Shown piece after piece: positions 20,754 through 24,941 of a stretch of 24,941 nucleotides of DNA. The stretch spans positions 7,501-32,441 of the forward strand of contig CAJPVJ010000206.1 of assembly GCA_905397405.1 (NCBI GenBank), written 5' to 3'. Position 1 is the first letter of the stretch, and each line of letters starts with the position of its first letter. The stretch comes from Oppiella nova. Lineage: Eukaryota > Arthropoda > Arachnida > Sarcoptiformes > Oppiidae. A model generated the notes under the pieces. The model did not search any database. It was not told the DNA's origin and saw only the letters and a list, made by a program, of their open reading frames with translations. Made by a program: the position numbers and the translations under genes.

Positions 20754-21634
20754 CTAAATGAAACCGAAGCCCTAACCGAGTCTTCCGGTAAAATTGGCGC
20801 ACAATAAAGATTTGGACAAAAATTTAATTACATAGAAATGAACGGCAATCGGAAGACCAGTCCATCAGATATACAGTGAGCCGACAGTCGGGGAGAGATG
20901 GAGTTGAGGGATAGGTATTGCAAAGGAGGGCTCAAAACATAACAATAAGTAAATCTATGCATCAATAAAAGGGACGACACTATCATACATCGGATCATAA
21001 ATAAACTTGAAATTTATTAATGTTGTAAAAAATCTCTCTATTCTTAAAGGACTTCTTCACAACTACTGTCAAAAGTGTTTGCCTTTGAGATACACGAGTG
21101 TCTCACAAGTCAGTGGAGAAAAGTCATAAAAATTGATTGCATGGACTACTGAATCGCTTAATGAATATTATGACTACAATTAACTTCTATAAGCGAAACA
21201 TTTATTGAGAATAACAAAATCAAGACCCTTTTTCTTTGCTATAAACACTTTGAACACTTTATTTAGATATTTTCGACAGCTTTTTATGCGACTTTTAAGA
21301 TACATATTAATTAAATCATAGTTTTAAACAACATTTCAAGGATTTTTCATAGACTACTCCAGCCGTCACTTAATTATTCAAGCAAACTAACACTTGTTAA
21401 ATTTAATCAAATGTTTATACACCGTTTTCAATCAAAAATAACTTTTAAGTTAAAGGCTTTATTTTAACAAATATACACAACATAGATATTCTTAATTCCC
21501 AAATATAGGAAGTTTTTAATTACTTTTCGTTGCAGTAAACGAAATTAACTTAAGAAAAATGTTATCTTTAATATATTTTTATAAGTATATTTTTATTATT
21601 TTTTAGGTTATCTCTGAAACTTTTGCTGAGAGAC

Positions 21635-21636
<2 letters not shown>
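19827..21636. other. moderate-GC stretch without a supportable gene
   Basis: At 20838 an ATG opens MNGNRKTSPSDI and then a GTGAGC donor, resembling a first exon, but nothing confirms it. At 20299-20505 a 68-codon plus-strand frame starts at TTG, not ATG. AGCCCTAACCGAGT at 20768 repeats the word at 9885. Confidence 0.4.
20716..20752 (+). repeat. (GA)n microsatellite
   Basis: About eighteen units. Confidence 0.97.

Positions 21637-21683
<47 letters not shown>
21637..21683 (+). repeat. (AG)n microsatellite
   Basis: About twenty-three units, in otherwise AT-rich DNA. Confidence 0.97.
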
Positions 21684-21687
<4 letters not shown>

Positions 21688-23331
21688 GTTAATTATTAAG
21701 CCATTTGAAAAATAGCTTTTCATTTATTAAATCTTAAAATATTATAATTGGCAGTTAAATACTGTTATCAAAATTACAATAATTGCTGTATTTATTGTAA
21801 AGACACCGCATTTACAATACTTTAAAAATCGCTAATAAAAATACTGTATGTTATTAATTCAATAAAGCATTTATTTTTTATTATACATATTATAAATAAT
21901 ATATAATCCATTGCCTCAAAAATATTTAATTGCAATCAAGTTTTTTATGTGTATTTTTATATATTTTTATTACTTAATATTACACTTTTTGATGTACTAA
22001 TTAAATGTAATTTATTTTCTAATACATCAATTTCTATTAAAGCATTTCAAACATAAATTAATAGTCATTATAATGAATGGAAAATTTTGATTTATATTAA
22101 AATTTATTGTGAATATTTAATTCCCCAATCAATATATTTATATACACATATTAATATATACAGTTAAATATCGTATATTTAGCAAAACTTTGTTCTCACA
22201 TAATATTTCTATTAAAAAAATTTCTCTCGAAACTGTCGATAAATTTTCATTTTGTATGTCATATACGGGAAAATTATTTGAAAATTGATTTTTGTTCAGA
22301 AAATAAAATTACGAGGATTTAGTTCAATTGCTAAATAAGGGCCACATATACCAGATGAGATAATCAGTGAGAAAAATATTTTGCGTTCACAAAACAAAAT
22401 TGTATGAAATTCATAGGATATTAAAGTTTTTTCAATTAGAGTCAAGATATGAAAATTAATGATTGATTTTTGATAATAAATTTAAAACAAATATTTTCTA
22501 TATATACTGTATTTATATCTTATACAACGAAAGAGAGAATAAAAACGAGCAAAAAGAGTGCATTTGAGTAGATATGAGTGTAAATTATATATAAATATTA
22601 TATAATGTATTAAAAATATTATAAATTCTCACACGAAAATATAGCCAGAACCAGTTTTTTGTGAGTTTTATTTAAAAGTGTAAAATAGACACAAACTTTA
22701 GATCTAAATAACCTAAAGTGCAATTATTCGCAAAACAAATAAATCGTTTTTTACATAACTTGTTGTTTTTTGAGGCATTTATAACGTGACTATATGTACA
22801 CTATCTATGAAAAGTACGGCTAATTGTCTGCATTTATAATTAATAACAATTCATTTTTACAAGAATTTAATCTCTTTTTCTGTTTATTTAAGAGAAATTT
22901 ATGTATTATATATACTCTGAGAATAGTATCTTTAATCAAGTGAATTAAAAATGTGAATAAAACTTTGTTTTTAACAAAACCTATGATTAATAAGTTTTTA
23001 TCGTAAATAATAATAATAAAGCATTTCTCTTAATATTGCAAAACTTCTTATAAGTAAATAAAAGTAAAATATAAAACTCTTCACTTCAAAATAAAATAAA
23101 TGAAATATATTTTGATTATTTAAAATGAACTTAACGTAATTTTGAATAAAAACATAAAAACCCTTTTCAAAGCTTATAGTTTTTGTTGTTGTTTAAGAGG
23201 TGCTTAAATCAAATCTTTCATAACATTCAGTATACTTAACTTGCAACAATACATACATATTCTGTGATTCTGTGTTAAGTATATGACTATAAAACTACTG
23301 TATATTTAGAGTAACAGTTGAATATATAGTT

Positions 23332-23333
<2 letters not shown>
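21684..23333. other. AT-rich desert
   Basis: About 1.65 kb of very AT-rich DNA. No microsatellite, repeat or exon was recognised. Confidence 0.7.

Positions 23334-23364
<31 letters not shown>
23334..23364 (+). repeat. (GA)n microsatellite
   Basis: About fifteen units. Confidence 0.97.
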
Positions 23365-23366
<2 letters not shown>

Positions 23367-23441
23367 GAAGCAACTAAGAGACACTTTATTTAATGATAAC
23401 TGAAGTGAATGTAAGGGCCGGACAACCAGATCCTCACTCAC

Positions 23442-23547
23442 TTTCTGTGGCTGTGTGTCTGTGCACTGCTATCACATACATCAACATCCGCTCAAAAGCT
23501 TTTTTAATATTTTCTCCCATAAGCTCTTCAGAGGTCTTATTCTTCAT
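23442..23547 (-). CDS. candidate coding exon, 35 codons, possibly a first exon
   Basis: Seen on the minus strand: an ATG (23547-23545) with A at -3, just after an in-frame TAA, opens 35 codons and ends in phase 1 at a very strong donor (GAAA|GTGAGTGAG). The peptide is charged and helix-like (SEELMGENIKKAFERM), with HRHTATE at its end. The same frame could instead be entered by splicing at ATGAAG|AAT (exon start 23541, phase 0), which would fit the upstream candidate exon ending at 23800. A pyrimidine-rich run and a CTAAAT branch-like motif precede it. No family is recognised. No convincing next exon was found nearby. The nearest phase-1 candidate is at 18965, more than 4 kb away. Confidence 0.3.
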
Positions 23548-23586
23548 GATTTAGCAGTGAATACGAGTGAATAAAAAGCAATGACT

Positions 23587-23637
<51 letters not shown>
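23587..23637 (+). repeat. compound (TG)n(AG)n microsatellite
   Basis: Eleven TG units run into about fourteen AG units. Lies between candidate exons 23800 and 23541. Confidence 0.97.
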
Positions 23638-23642
<5 letters not shown>

Positions 23643-23799
23643 GTGAACACTCGGGGCGATGTGACAGGAGGTGTATGTGAGTGTATGTAAGTCTATGAGA
23701 GAGAGGGTATGTGTGCGCCTCTGTCTCTCACTCGGGCTAATTGACAGACACTGGCATCGCATGTATTGTATGTTTGCGGAGTTGACGTAAACGTTTTAC

Positions 23800-23945
23800 C
23801 TTTTCATGGATGAGATCCCCGGAAGTGGTGGCTCTCATAGACAACATGATTGAGACTATGAAAGCCCGCATACCTTAGCTCGCAGTCGCTTACCGTCCAC
23901 TCGTCGTTTGATCAGGCCCGCCCGTATAATACCACACAACACAAC
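23800..23945 (-). CDS. two candidate exons upstream of the 23442-23547 exon
   Basis: This is one of the more GC-rich patches of the window. On the minus strand, 23945-23894 (52 bp) follows an ACATAG acceptor and ends at GGACG|GTAAGCG; it reads VVLCGIIRAGLIKRRVD in phase 0 and leaves one base. 23855-23800 (56 bp) follows TTTCATAG and ends at GAAAAG|GTAAAA; it reads SIMLSMRATTSGDLIHEK and exits in phase 0, matching an entry at 23541. The intron between them would be only 38 bp, which is very short, so the pair may be chance or the true border may lie elsewhere (a second donor, GCTAAG|GTATGC, lies inside that interval). No family is recognised. Confidence 0.18.
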
Positions 23946-24941
23946 CTATGTGGTTTTGTGTTAGATAAACAAAACTATATACAAAGCTTTGTCAAAAAAT
24001 CTATTGTAATATAGAGATTCTCTCTGAAAGGCATTCAATTGAGTAATTAATAACAGAAAGAAAATCTTATATAACATCTGCACTACTAGTGCTCTAAACG
24101 GCACACAAATCCATTATATGAATGTGCTATTTTTACCAAACAAAAAGTTAACTTAATTTTTTATAGTTTATAAGAGATTAAATATGCAAATCCGGAGAGT
24201 ACACCCGGGACTTCTACTCTATATTTTTCTGAAAAATAAGTTGATTAATCAGGAATATCATTAACAATAGAGTCAATGAAACAACAAAAACACACTTTAA
24301 ATTGATTTATTTATTGATATTCAATAAATGTCAGAGAATTATATAAATGATTGAATGGAAAAACAGGAAAAATAATACAAAACAAACGGCAAAACCTTAT
24401 TATTATTATTATTATTATTATTATTAGTGAATAATATTAATAATATGTATATAATATAACTTTCTTTATAAAAGAATTAATAATTATTTATAATTCCCTT
24501 TCCTGTTATAAGTGATTGCATAATAATATATAGACACAAAAAACAGGTAATGTTTGGAAAAATATTTGAAAAAACGAAAAAGAAAATTAATAATAAGTTA
24601 TTATTAATAACTGTCGGCTAAATATTAGTATTATAGAGAAAAATAAATGATAGAAAATATAAAGAAACTATAAATAAAGTTTTGAACAGAATTTTCTAAA
24701 TACAAAGGTATTTATAAAACACTAATTGAAATGTTTGCAAAACAGTGAAACTGATAATCATTGACTGAATTCTCCTTTATTTAGATCAGAGATAAAATAA
24801 ATGATTTCAACCTTAAGTCGTTTGACAGTCAATAATTCAAAATTCTTCCTTAGTTTTAATTATAAATACGAACTTTTAACCTACCGGTGCGCACACACCA
24901 CACAAAATCCTGATTTAGACACCAAATATTTAATTTTTTCG
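23946..24941. other. AT-rich, no gene seen
   Basis: Holds a copy of CTACTAGTGCTCT (24083-24095) and the (TTA)n tract. Nothing else was recognised. Confidence 0.6.
24397..24426 (+). repeat. (TTA)n microsatellite
   Basis: Ten units, the only long trinucleotide tract in the window. Confidence 0.96.

Noticed and set aside
1-24941. tRNA or rRNA genes
   Set aside because: No GGTTCGAAT-type T-arm with a matching A-box and no rRNA-like stretch was found by eye; a covariance-model scan was not possible.

Overview
The window reads as non-coding DNA from a small eukaryotic genome. It is strongly AT-rich, and no operon-like packing, long open frame, rRNA or tRNA was seen. (GA)n/(CT)n microsatellites are extremely dense, about 34 tracts in 25 kb. 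The candidate exons are short, and the few proposed introns run from 38 to about 260 bp with GT..AG borders. An arthropod, for example an acariform mite, would fit, but no gene was recognised that could prove it.

No protein family could be named. Reading splice signals by eye gives several candidate exons, nearly all on the minus strand. They are a two-exon start of a possibly secreted or membrane protein (12066-11473), a complete two-exon 75-residue candidate secreted peptide (17755-17386), an exon group at 23945-23442, a two-exon piece at 18965-18708 and a terminal-exon-like frame at 4925-4732. On the plus strand there is a spliced 50-codon candidate at 9478-9834. In DNA of this composition, frames of 40-70 codons arise often by chance, so all are low to moderate confidence and none has a function assigned. 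No transposase, reverse transcriptase, integrase or capsid gene was recognised.

Layout: 1-3456 holds microsatellites and two minisatellites. 3457-4587 is a tandem duplication with a unit of about 576 bp, and 5973-7230 is a second one with a period of 690 bp. 7250-9400 is plain AT-rich DNA. 9.4-12.6 kb is richer in GC and holds the best exon candidates. 12.8-16.8 kb is AT-rich and carries a mosaic of duplications: three copies of a 128-bp unit, two copies of an 84-bp block and one arm of an inverted repeat. 16.8-20 kb holds the other arm and a second inverted repeat of the same design. 21.2-23.3 kb is very AT-rich and empty. 23.4-23.95 kb is a more GC-rich candidate exon region, and the remainder is AT-rich with a (TTA)n tract.

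The most distinctive feature is structural. Two inverted duplications (15563-16912 and 18400-19826) have perfectly matching arms of 82 and 89 bp. Both have a GA or CT tract at each inner arm edge and enclose similar loops (1131 and 1179 bp). Both tandem duplications also contain or end at GA/CT tracts. This suggests that the polypurine tracts are sites of rearrangement.
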